Assembly (NCBI GenBank): GCA_023428425.1
Contig: JAEYYP010000002.1
Span: 1-9,355 of the forward strand
DNA: 9,355 nucleotides
Reading direction: 5' to 3'
Origin: Pseudomonadota bacterium
GTDB lineage: Bacteria > Pseudomonadota > Alphaproteobacteria > Rhizobiales > Devosiaceae
Made by a program: the position numbers and the translations under genes. This document shows positions 1 through 7,099 of this stretch, piece by piece (position 1 is the first letter of the stretch; each line of letters starts with the position of its first letter). A model generated the notes under the pieces. It did no database searches and had not been told where the DNA came from. It saw only the letters and a program-made list of their open reading frames with translations.

Positions 1-19
1 CCATCTGTCGATGCGCGGT

Positions 20-159
20 CCCCCTCCCCCGGGGCTTCGCCACAGTGGAGGAGCACTCCTTGGCCTCAGCGCCTCAACAACTAGGAGACACCGACGTCGC
101 GGTGTTCCTCCACCGCGCAGCGGGGGAGGGGGACCATCCAAAGGATGGTGGAGGGGGCG
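20..159. repeat. Palindromic intergenic repeat, copy 1 (REP/MITE-like)
   Basis: This stretch is closely similar to 8809-8939 and in the same orientation. A C-rich left arm (20-30, then TGGAGGAG at 45-52) can pair with the right arm CCTCCACC...GGGGGAGGGGG (107-132). The left arm carries a longer, different insert (31-44), so the palindrome is imperfect in this copy. An inner stem ACACC (88-92) / GGTGT (101-105) lies in the centre. A short terminal hairpin has stem ACCATCC (133-139), loop AAA and stem GGATGGT (143-149), followed by GGAGGGGGCG (150-159). The element ends 16 bp from the stop codon of leuB, so it may act as a 3' transcript boundary. There is no T-tract typical of an intrinsic terminator. 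I see no target-site duplication and no coding sequence. The rest of 1-175 holds nothing I can identify. Confidence 0.85.
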
Positions 160-175
160 TCCGTACGTCCCTTGG

Positions 176-1273
<1,098 letters not shown>

Positions 1274-1294
1274 GTTGTTTTGCCGGGGTTCAGG

Positions 1295-1684
1295 TCAGGA
1301 GGTATGCGCGCCGATGCGCGCGGTGACTTCGATTTCGAGCTTCATCTCGGGGGTGGTGAGCCCGCAGACCACCATGGTGGCGGCCGGCCGGATATCGCCG
1401 AAGGTCTCGCCCGCGACGGCGACCAGCGCGTCATACCAGGCCATGTCGGTGATGTAGTAGCGGACGCGCAGGGTGTCGCGGAGCGAGGCGCCCGCTTCTT
1501 CGAGCGCACGGGCAATGGTGCCTAGCGCATTGCGCGCTTGCGCCGCCGCATCGTCGGGCATGGTCATGGTGACGTAGTCATAGCCGGTGGTGCCGGAGAC
1601 ATAGACCATGTCCCCATCGACCACCGCGCGCGAATAGCCGATCTTTTCTTCGAAGGGTGATCCCGACGAGATGCGCCTGACCAC
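1295..1684 (-). CDS. RidA-family (YjgF/UK114) protein without the canonical arginine
   Basis: This 129-aa protein has the single-domain length and the closing signature of the Rid family (RPAATMVV at 99-106, then MKLEIEVTA at 114-122), plus the early YVSGTTG core strand (28-34). RidA proper forms trimers that hydrolyse reactive enamine/imine intermediates from PLP enzymes. A gap-free hand alignment of the C-terminal motif with E. coli RidA places Ala102 where RidA has its catalytic Arg105; an arginine does occur three residues earlier (R99). It therefore probably belongs to a Rid subfamily outside RidA, and deaminase activity should not be assumed. The start is a GTG at 1684 with GAGG about 6 nt upstream, and that site overlaps the leuD stop codon (7-bp gap). 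It lies between leuD and leuB, so co-expression with leucine synthesis is likely. Confidence 0.92.
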   Translation of the reverse strand: MVRRISSGSPFEEKIGYSRAVVDGDMVYVSGTTGYDYVTMTMPDDAAAQARNALGTIARALEEAGASLRDTLRVRYYITDMAWYDALVAVAGETFGDIRPAATMVVCGLTTPEMKLEIEVTARIGAHTS

Positions 1685-1691
1685 TACGGCC

Positions 1692-2297
1692 TCACAGCCA
1701 CGGACGGCTCTCAGCCATCTTGCCTTCGAAGCTGGCGATCGCCGGGTCGGACTTCAGGGTGCCGGCAATGTCGTCGAGGCCTTCGAGCAGCACCTGCTTG
1801 CGGGCCGGATCGATGTCGAAGTGGATCGAACCACCGTCCGGGCCCTTGATGGTCTGCGCCTCGAGATCGACGGTGAGCGTGGCGTTGGAGCCGCGCTCGG
1901 CATCGTCCTGCAGCATGGCCAGCTGCTCGGGCGTCACCTTGATCGGCAGGATGCCGTTCTTGAAGCAGTTATTGTAGAAGATGTCGGCGAAGCTGGTGGA
2001 GATGACGCAGCGGATACCGAAGTCCAGCAGCGCCCATGGGGCATGCTCGCGCGAGGAACCGCAGCCGAAATTGTCGCCCGCGACGATGATCTTCGCCTGC
2101 CGATAGGCCGGCTTGTTCAGCACGAAATCCGGGTTCTCGGTGCCGTCCTCGTTGTAGCGCATCTCCGAAAAGAGCGCGGTGCCGAGGCCGGTGCGCTTGA
2201 TCGTCTTGAGGTACTGCTTGGGAATGATCATGTCGGTGTCGATGTTGATGATCGGCAGCGACGCGGCAACGCCGGTCAGGTTCGTGAACTTTTCCAT
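1692..2297 (-). CDS. leuD: 3-isopropylmalate dehydratase small subunit LeuD
   Basis: This 201-aa protein is the small (swivel-domain) subunit of isopropylmalate isomerase. It acts with the Fe-S large subunit LeuC to convert 2-isopropylmalate to 3-isopropylmalate. Diagnostic motifs are NIDTDMIIPKQYL (18-30) and GDNFGCGSSREHAPW (74-88), the substrate-recognition loop region of LeuD/aconitase swivel domains. Length is typical of the bacterial form (about 200). The ATG at 2297 is preceded by AAAGGGG (2307-2313 on the minus strand) with a 9-nt spacer. leuC is not in the window and must lie elsewhere, as is common in alphaproteobacteria. It is the first gene of a tight leuD-rid-leuB cluster. A possible own promoter lies in the 67-bp gap after higA. 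Confidence 0.97.
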   Translation of the reverse strand: MEKFTNLTGVAASLPIINIDTDMIIPKQYLKTIKRTGLGTALFSEMRYNEDGTENPDFVLNKPAYRQAKIIVAGDNFGCGSSREHAPWALLDFGIRCVISTSFADIFYNNCFKNGILPIKVTPEQLAMLQDDAERGSNATLTVDLEAQTIKGPDGGSIHFDIDPARKQVLLEGLDDIAGTLKSDPAIASFEGKMAESRPWL

Positions 2298-2323
2298 CGC
2301 AGATACCCCTTTAGGTGCCGGTG

Positions 2324-2352
2324 TAATGACGCAAGCGGCCTGTCGAGGTCAA
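2324..2352 (-). promoter_or_regulatory. Possible sigma70-type promoter for the leuD-rid-leuB unit
   Basis: Reading the minus strand, TTGACC (2347-2352) is a five-of-six match to the -35 consensus. It is followed after 17 bp by TCATTA (2324-2329), a poor -10. The predicted start site would fall around 2316-2318, just upstream of the leuD ribosome-binding site AAAGGGG (2307-2313). The gap between higA and leuD (2298-2364) is long enough to hold a promoter. The -35 and spacing argue for it, the weak -10 argues against it. This is inference. Confidence 0.33.
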
Positions 2353-2364
2353 GTGGACTTGCGG

Positions 2365-2664
2365 TCAGGCGGCGACCAGTCTCTCCACGGAGAGTTCGCC
2401 TTCGCGCTCCCGCGCCTTAGCGAGTTCATAGCGGGCCTGCATCCGCATCAGTGTTTCGGCCTTCACCCCGAAAGCATGTTCAAAGCGGATCGCCATCTCC
2501 GCGGAGAGCGCCGATCGCCCATGAAGAAGCGCACTGATCGCCTGGCGGCTGACCCCGAAGGCCTCCGCCAGCCGGTTCATGGATACACCATGCGCCTCCA
2601 CGATCTCGGTCCGAAGCCACTCTCCGGCGTGGATGGCGAAGGAAGCATGAACCGTGACAGCCAT
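2365..2664 (-). CDS. Orphan HigA-family antitoxin / XRE transcription regulator
   Basis: This 99-aa protein has the HigA (VapI) layout: an N-terminal IHAGEWLR (11-18), a variant of the family's HPGEWLR-type motif, then a helix-turn-helix at about 28-50 (MNRLAEAFGVSRQAISALLHG). A conserved tail follows, with AEMAIRFEHAFG (55-66) and LMRMQARYEL (72-81). HigA proteins bind and neutralise the RelE-like RNase HigB and repress their own operon. HigB is normally encoded just upstream of higA. Here argC ends 35 bp upstream and leuD begins 67 bp downstream, so no toxin gene fits. It is therefore an orphan, possibly kept as a DNA-binding regulator of its own or neighbouring genes. The ATG at 2664 has GAGGAC about 9 nt upstream. 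A palindrome at 2679-2691 may be its operator. Confidence 0.9.
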   Translation of the reverse strand: MAVTVHASFAIHAGEWLRTEIVEAHGVSMNRLAEAFGVSRQAISALLHGRSALSAEMAIRFEHAFGVKAETLMRMQARYELAKAREREGELSVERLVAA

Positions 2665-2678
2665 CAGTGATAGTCCTC

Positions 2679-2691
2679 AAAGCAATGCTTT
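2679..2691. promoter_or_regulatory. Perfect palindrome AAAGCAATGCTTT, candidate HigA operator
   Basis: Two 6-bp half-sites (AAAGCA / TGCTTT) are separated by a single A. The palindrome sits 15-27 bp upstream of the higA start, in the 35-bp gap between argC and higA. HigA-type antitoxins bind short palindromes in their own promoter region, so this is a natural operator candidate. The binding itself is inferred, and the gap contains no convincing -35/-10 pair. Confidence 0.5.
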
Positions 2692-2699
2692 ACATACGA

Positions 2700-3650
2700 T
2701 CAGGCCGCGAGGCTGTCCTTCGCCTCGAGCCCCAGCATCAGGTTGAGGTTCTGCACGGCAGCGCCCGAGGCACCCTTGCCGAGGTTGTCGTAGACCGCGA
2801 CAAGCAGGGCCTGGGCGCGCTTGTCGTTGGCGAAGACGTGCAGCTTCATGCGGTTGGTGTCGTTGTAGACGGTCGGATCGAGCTCCGGAGACTTCTCCAG
2901 CGCTTCGAGCGGCGCGACTTCTACCACCCCGTTCGGAATGGCGGCGAAGTGGGCACGGATCGCCTCATGCAGCTCCGCCCCGGTCGGCACCCTGTCAAGG
3001 CTCCACAGTTGCAGCGGCACGTAGGTCGCCATGCCCTGGCGGACATTGATCACCGCCGGCTGGAACAGCGGATCGTGCGCGAGTTTCGCGTAGGTGCGCA
3101 TCTCGGGCAGGTGCTTGTGGTTGAAGCCGAGCGCATAGGGCGCGTAGCGGCTCTGGATACCGCCCTCGCCCTCGTAGGACTCGATCATCTGCCGCCCGCC
3201 GCCCGAATAGCCGGACACGGCGTTGACGGTGATGGGGTAGTCGGCCGGCAGCAACCCGGCCTCGACCAGCGGCCGTACCGTGGCGATGGGCCCCTGCGGA
3301 TAGCAGCCGGGATTGGTGACGCGCTTGGCCGCCGCGATCCGGCCGGGCTGCGCCTTGTCCATCTCGGCGAAGCCATAGGTCCAGCCCTCGGCGACGCGAT
3401 AGGCGGTCGAGGCGTCGATGACGCGGGTGGTGTCGTTCTCGATCAGCGAGACGCTCTCCTTCGCCGCATCGTCGGGCAGGCAGAGGATGGCGACGTCGGC
3501 GAGGTTCAACAGGCGCTTGCGCTCGTCCTGGTCCTTGCGCTTGTCATGGGCGATCGAGATGATCTCGAGGTCGCGGCGGCCTTCGAGGCGCTCGCGGATC
3601 TGCAGTCCCGTGGTGCCGGCTTCGCCGTCGATGAAGATCTTCGCGACCAT
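2700..3650 (-). CDS. argC: N-acetyl-gamma-glutamyl-phosphate reductase ArgC (type 2)
   Basis: This 316-aa enzyme carries out the NADPH-dependent reduction of N-acetylglutamyl-5-phosphate to the semialdehyde, the third step of arginine synthesis in the cytosol. The N-terminal dinucleotide fold shows GEAGTTGLQI (9-18). The catalytic cysteine is C116 in NPGCYPQG. SGYSGGGR follows at about 146-153, and GKGASGAAVQN sits near the C-terminus. The length and the GEAGTTG opening fit the shorter type 2 form (about 310-320 aa) rather than the 340-350 aa E. coli type. The open frame extends upstream to 3815, but the ATG at 3650 has AAGGAGA (3656-3662) 5 nt before it and gives the normal family N-terminus, so I chose it. 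It diverges from the purine nucleoside phosphorylase gene and is followed on the same strand by higA. Confidence 0.96.
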   Translation of the reverse strand: MVAKIFIDGEAGTTGLQIRERLEGRRDLEIISIAHDKRKDQDERKRLLNLADVAILCLPDDAAKESVSLIENDTTRVIDASTAYRVAEGWTYGFAEMDKAQPGRIAAAKRVTNPGCYPQGPIATVRPLVEAGLLPADYPITVNAVSGYSGGGRQMIESYEGEGGIQSRYAPYALGFNHKHLPEMRTYAKLAHDPLFQPAVINVRQGMATYVPLQLWSLDRVPTGAELHEAIRAHFAAIPNGVVEVAPLEALEKSPELDPTVYNDTNRMKLHVFANDKRAQALLVAVYDNLGKGASGAAVQNLNLMLGLEAKDSLAA

Positions 3651-3688
3651 GACTATCTCCTTCAGCTGCAGGACTTGAATGCCGCGCA

Positions 3689-3716
3689 CATATAGGAGTT
3701 GCGCGGGCCGCTGCAA
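3689..3716 (-). promoter_or_regulatory. Possible argC promoter
   Basis: In the 142-bp divergent gap (3651-3792), the minus strand has TATATG (3689-3694), an acceptable -10. It lies 16 bp after TTGCAG (3711-3716), a weak -35 matching mainly the TTG. A start site near 3682 would give a leader of about 30 nt before ATG 3650. I see no ARG-box-like palindrome. On the plus strand I could not pick a convincing promoter for the phosphorylase gene, only its ribosome-binding site. Confidence 0.3.
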
Positions 3717-3792
3717 AACAAAATCCCGCGCGGAAGGCGGCTTGCCGGGCGCGCCGCCTGCCGGTACGCCTTGAGCAAAACAGGAGGCTGCC

Positions 3793-4506
3793 ATGACCCC
3801 ACACAACCACTCCAAGCCCGGCGACTATGCTGAAGCCGTGCTGCTGCCCGGCGACCCGCTGCGCGCCAAGTGGATTGCCGAGAACTTCTTCGAGAACGCC
3901 CGCCAGGTGAACGCCGTGCGCAACTGCCTCGGCTACACCGGCACCTGGAAGGGCAAGCCCGTATCGGTGCAGGCCACCGGCATGGGCCAGCCATCGCTGT
4001 CGATCTACGTGCACGAGCTGATCAACGTCTACAATGTGCAGAAGCTGATCCGCGTCGGCACGGCAGGCGGCCTCAACGCCAAGGTGAAGGTGCGCGACCT
4101 GATCATCGCCCAAGGCGCGACCACCGACAGCGCCATCGTGCGCGACGCCTTCACGCCCTTCAACTTTGCCCCGATCGCCGACTTCGCTCTCCTGCGGGAC
4201 TCGGTGGAGCGGGCCGAGAAGGCCGGCATGCGCTACCACGTCGGCAACATGCTCTCGTCCGACATCTTCTACCACATCGAGCCCGGCCTCGCCGGCTACG
4301 GCCGCCTGCCGGCACATGGCATCCTCGGGGTGGAGATGGAGGCGGCGGCGCTCTACACCCTCGCCGCGCGTTTCGACCGCAAGGCACTCGCCATCTGCAC
4401 GATGACCGACTGCCTGATCACCCACGCCGAGCTTTCCGCCGACGAACGGCAGAGTTCGCTGCGCGAGATGATCACGCTGGCGTTGGACGTGGCGGTCGGC
4501 GACTGA
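3793..4506 (+). CDS. deoD: Purine nucleoside phosphorylase, DeoD (trimer-of-dimers) type
   Basis: This 237-aa cytosolic enzyme cleaves purine (deoxy)ribonucleosides with phosphate to free base and (deoxy)ribose-1-phosphate in purine salvage. It aligns over its length with E. coli DeoD (239 aa). Matching features are His5 near the N-terminus, the phosphate loop GDPLRA (20-25), R43 contributed to the neighbouring subunit, RVGTAGG (87-93), nucleoside-binding VEME (180-183), and the catalytic pair D206 (TMTD) and R219 (DERQ). The GTAGG loop replaces the E. coli GSCGA form, a modest difference. The ATG at 3793 has AGGAGG (3782-3787) with a 5-nt spacer. It diverges from argC and stands 60 bp upstream of the membrane-protein gene, so readthrough is possible, though no functional link is evident. 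Confidence 0.95.
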   Translation: MTPHNHSKPGDYAEAVLLPGDPLRAKWIAENFFENARQVNAVRNCLGYTGTWKGKPVSVQATGMGQPSLSIYVHELINVYNVQKLIRVGTAGGLNAKVKVRDLIIAQGATTDSAIVRDAFTPFNFAPIADFALLRDSVERAEKAGMRYHVGNMLSSDIFYHIEPGLAGYGRLPAHGILGVEMEAAALYTLAARFDRKALAICTMTDCLITHAELSADERQSSLREMITLALDVAVGD

Positions 4507-4566
4507 CCGCCGCTTTTGCGCCGCGATCGTTCGGTTAAGCTCGGCCTAACAGGGGACGATCATTCC

Positions 4567-5910
4567 ATGCTTGGAAAGCACAACGCGGCGCGACTGCAGG
4601 AAACTATCCGGAGCGTCGAGACGCTGACGCGTTTCGCGCTCGCGGTGCTGGCGCTCGCCTCGGGTGTCTATACCTACTTGGGTGTGCGCGGCATCCTCGA
4701 TGGGTCGGCGACCTTCGTGTTCTTCGCCGCCATTATCTATTCAGCCGCGGTGTCGGTGGCGATCTACGCCTTCTGGAGCTTCATGCTCCGCTTCGTGCCG
4801 CTGGTGGTGTCGGGGGCGCAGCGGGCGGCTCTGTTCCTCACCATGGCCTTCGGCTGCGTGATGATCATCGCCATGTCGAGCTGGCTCAACGCGGCGGCCC
4901 TCGCCGGCTCGGCCGCCACCGAGCAGCACCTGGCGGTGACGCTCGAGGGCTACGTCGCCGATCTCGATGCCGCCCACGGCAATGCCCTCGCCGCCCAGTC
5001 GCTGCTGCCCGACGTGCAGCGCGCCGCGGAGCGGTTCAGCCGGTTGGCGGAGGACGAACGCTCGTCGGGCGCGCTCACCGGTACCACGGGGTCTGGCTCG
5101 GTGGTGCAGCTGCTGACGCAGATGGCGGCGCAGATGAACGAACTCGGCAACTCGATCAGCGCATCCCGCGACGAGGTGCAGACGCTGTTCACGCAGGGCT
5201 CGGAACATCTCGCCCGGATGCGTGAGCTCGTGTCGGCGCCGGGCGATGTGGCGCCGCGCGCCGACCAGTTCGCCGCCGAAGTGGTGGAACTCAACGCCGT
5301 CGTCTCCGCGCTCCAGGAAACCAGCGTCGCCCCGTCTGTGAAGCGGGCCGCGCAGGACCTGTCGCTCGGTTTCATCGCCCCGGTTGCCGATGGCGGCAAT
5401 GCTGGACTGGTCAGCCGGCAGGACCAGGTGATGGGCAATGTCCGCACCTCGGTCGAGGCGCAGTCGCTCGCGCTGAGCCAGGCGGCCGACGAGATCCTCG
5501 CCGAGCCCAAGGTGGAGCCGCGACGCTTCACGGCGCTCAGCTCTGCCGACGCAGTGCTGCGCTACTGGAGCGACTTCATCCCATCGTGGGCCGGCGCCAT
5601 CTCCATCGACCTGCTGCCGGTGGTGCTGGTGCTGGTGCTGATGGTGGTGAACGACGCCTTGCGCCGCGAGGCCGGCTCGCTCGAAATGGCCGAGACGATG
5701 AGCGCCGCCGAGATGCTGCGGGCCATGGCGCTCTATCGCCAGATGGCCGCCGGGCCGCAGCCCAGTGCCGAGGAACTGCGCGCCGCCGAAGCCACCTTCG
5801 CGCCCGAGCCGGAGCCCGAACCGGTCGAGCGCGAGATGCCCCCCGTCGATGCGACCGTGACGCCGCTCGAAAGCGCCCGCAAGCGCGGTGAAGGGCCCGG
5901 CCGCGCATGA
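4567..5910 (+). CDS. Four-helix membrane protein with large helical periplasmic domain, unknown function
   Basis: I do not recognise this 447-aa protein. Hydrophobic segments lie at about 22-42, 48-73, 85-108 and 344-363. With a cytosolic N-terminus, this places about 235 residues (109-343) outside the membrane and an 84-residue tail inside. The outer part is Ala/Leu/Gln/Glu-rich with heptad-like stretches (about 118-165, 176-222, 234-265, 285-312), suggesting coiled coils, as in sensor or receptor ectodomains, but I see no HAMP, kinase or methyl-accepting domain. The tail ends in a PEPEPEP run (413-419) and basic residues. The frame opens at a TTG (4516), but ATG 4567 with AGGGGAC about 10 nt upstream is the better start. 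Its stop overlaps the next start as ATGA, so it is probably coupled with the protease-like gene. Confidence 0.85.
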   Translation: MLGKHNAARLQETIRSVETLTRFALAVLALASGVYTYLGVRGILDGSATFVFFAAIIYSAAVSVAIYAFWSFMLRFVPLVVSGAQRAALFLTMAFGCVMIIAMSSWLNAAALAGSAATEQHLAVTLEGYVADLDAAHGNALAAQSLLPDVQRAAERFSRLAEDERSSGALTGTTGSGSVVQLLTQMAAQMNELGNSISASRDEVQTLFTQGSEHLARMRELVSAPGDVAPRADQFAAEVVELNAVVSALQETSVAPSVKRAAQDLSLGFIAPVADGGNAGLVSRQDQVMGNVRTSVEAQSLALSQAADEILAEPKVEPRRFTALSSADAVLRYWSDFIPSWAGAISIDLLPVVLVLVLMVVNDALRREAGSLEMAETMSAAEMLRAMALYRQMAAGPQPSAEELRAAEATFAPEPEPEPVEREMPPVDATVTPLESARKRGEGPGRA

Positions 5911-6695
5911 GCACCGCGGCGCCGAAGCGGCGCGGCATTCTAGCGGCCATTGCCGCCATTGAGGACGGCGCCATCATCAGGGCGGCGTTCTTCGCCATGC
6001 TGGCCGGCACCGCGGCAGTGCTCTATCTCGACTACCGCGAGTTGACGGCAGCCGATGTGGCGAGCCTCACCATGCCGGACATCCCGGTGCTGCCCGCCTT
6101 CAACCCCGACGACCCGATGCTGCCCGGCGGGCCGGTGGTCACCACCGACCCCGAACTGCTGCGGCAGCCGCTCACCATCGAACTCGGGCCGGGCGGCGTG
6201 CTGGCACTGACCGGCAGCATTGACCCCGGCAGCTTCGAGCGGGTACAGGCAGAGCTCGAAGCACGCGGCGAGTACGTGAAGCAGGTATCGATCAACTCAC
6301 CCGGCGGCTCGGTGGTGGACGCGGTCAAGATCGGCGCGTTGATGGTGGCTGGCGAGTACACGACTTCGGTTGAGAACGGCGCCCTGTGCGCTTCGAGCTG
6401 CCCACTGATCTTCGCTGGTGGCAAGCAGCGGCTGGCCTCGCGGCAATCGGCGATCGGCGTGCACCAGGTGTATGCCATGGCCAGTGCAGGCGACCTCCCT
6501 ACCGGTCTAGCGGGGGTCGGCAACGCCATGTCGGAAGCCCAGCGCACCACCGCGATCATAACGCGTTATCTGAACACCACCGGCGTCGATGCTGCGATGT
6601 GGCTGCATGCGCTCGAAACACCGCCGAACCAGCTCTACTACCTCAGTTCCGATGAACTCGCTAAGTATCGGCTTGTCACGAGATTCACAGATTAG
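5907..6695 (+). CDS. Membrane-anchored ClpP-like serine protease, COG3904 type
   Basis: This 262-aa protein has one N-terminal hydrophobic segment (about 22-41), a Pro-rich linker (56-80) and a C-terminal ClpP/crotonase-like domain, likely facing the periplasm. Visible motifs are SINSPGGS (128-135, matching the oxyanion-loop Gly-Gly of ClpP/SppA proteins), CASSCPLIFAGG (161-172) with Ser163 the likely nucleophile, and IGVHQVY (183-189), where His186 is 23 residues after the serine (25 in ClpP). Cys161 and Cys165 bracket the serine and could form a disulfide in the periplasm. Such proteins are usually listed as predicted periplasmic proteins; protease activity is inferred from the motifs. It starts at the ATG (5907) that overlaps the upstream stop, implying translational coupling. 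The substrate is unknown, and the membrane partner encoded upstream is the obvious candidate. Confidence 0.85.
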   Translation: MSTAAPKRRGILAAIAAIEDGAIIRAAFFAMLAGTAAVLYLDYRELTAADVASLTMPDIPVLPAFNPDDPMLPGGPVVTTDPELLRQPLTIELGPGGVLALTGSIDPGSFERVQAELEARGEYVKQVSINSPGGSVVDAVKIGALMVAGEYTTSVENGALCASSCPLIFAGGKQRLASRQSAIGVHQVYAMASAGDLPTGLAGVGNAMSEAQRTTAIITRYLNTTGVDAAMWLHALETPPNQLYYLSSDELAKYRLVTRFTD

Positions 6696-6749
6696 CGTGA
6701 TAAGTTCCAAATCCGGACACAAAGGGAGCTGAGATTTCCGAGTCGCGAC

Positions 6750-6775
6750 GGAACCGTGCCGCACATCGTTCGTTT
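6750..6775 (+). promoter_or_regulatory. EcfG-type general stress response promoter
   Basis: GGAAC at 6750-6754 and CGTTT at 6771-6775 are separated by exactly 16 bp. This matches the published alphaproteobacterial EcfG consensus (GGAAC, 16-17 bp, CGTT). It lies 24 bp upstream of ATG 6799, so the start site would fall just before the ribosome-binding site GAGGGGAGG (6783-6791). Position, spacing and orientation all fit the small gene downstream. This is a motif match only. Confidence 0.65.
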
Positions 6776-6798
6776 GGCATCTGAGGGGAGGTCTGATC

Positions 6799-7095
6799 AT
6801 GAACATGCATACGCTCGTACGCCACACCGACATCCAGAACTGGGTGAGCGCCCGGAAGGGCCAGCCCGCCATCAGCACCGTGCGCGACCGCACCGGATCG
6901 ATGAAACCTCGGCTGAGCCTGAGTTTCTCCCGGAGCCACGCCGCGCCCACGGAAATGCCCAGCCAGGACGACGGGATGAGCCCGGTGTCGTGGAGTGCCT
7001 GGCTGGCCGAACTCGACCGGCAGAATCTTGCCCTGCGCGTCTCCGGCGAGAAGCTGCCGAGCTACGAATTTGTCGAGCGCCGGGAACTGAACTGA
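6799..7095 (+). CDS. Small alphaproteobacterial protein (W-x-x-AR-x-G-x-PA family), paralogue 1
   Basis: This 98-aa soluble protein has no signal peptide and no membrane segment. The N-terminal motif DIQNWVSARKGQPA (11-24), a middle LSLSF strand (39-43), VSWSAWLAELDRQNLAL (63-79) and a terminal YEFVERR (89-95) match the same blocks of the 100-aa protein at 8498-8800. From memory, the pattern belongs to a small-protein family common in alphaproteobacteria (IR.WAEARGG.PA ... I.WDEFF..F), some members of which are misnamed 1,4-alpha-glucan branching enzyme. No biochemical role is established to my knowledge. The ATG 6799 has a strong GAGGGGAGG 7 nt upstream; an ATG two codons later (6805) is less well spaced. 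An EcfG-type promoter at 6750-6775 suggests stress induction. The gene converges with the diguanylate cyclase gene, with 4 bp between the stops. Confidence 0.88.
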   Translation: MNMHTLVRHTDIQNWVSARKGQPAISTVRDRTGSMKPRLSLSFSRSHAAPTEMPSQDDGMSPVSWSAWLAELDRQNLALRVSGEKLPSYEFVERRELN

Positions 7096-7099
7096 GTGC

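Noticed and set aside
2665..2699. Search for a HigB toxin or its remnant beside the orphan HigA
   Set aside because: Only 35 bp upstream and 67 bp downstream are non-coding, and neither shows a RelE/HigB-like coding remnant.
2667..3695. 342-aa plus-strand open frame opposite argC
   Set aside because: It covers argC almost exactly on the other strand. argC has all catalytic motifs, so this is a mirror frame.
3651..3815. 55-residue N-terminal extension of ArgC from an upstream start at 3815
   Set aside because: The extension would overlap the divergent deoD start. ATG 3650 has an ideal Shine-Dalgarno and gives the standard ArgC N-terminus.
3544..4425. 293-aa minus-strand open frame across the argC/deoD divergent region
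   Set aside because: It lies opposite a complete DeoD and overlaps the argC start in another frame. No motif was found.
4534..4550. Imperfect hairpin GTTAAGC-TCG-GCCTAAC between deoD and the membrane-protein gene
   Set aside because: One mismatch, a short stem and no T-run; not strong enough to call a terminator or operator.
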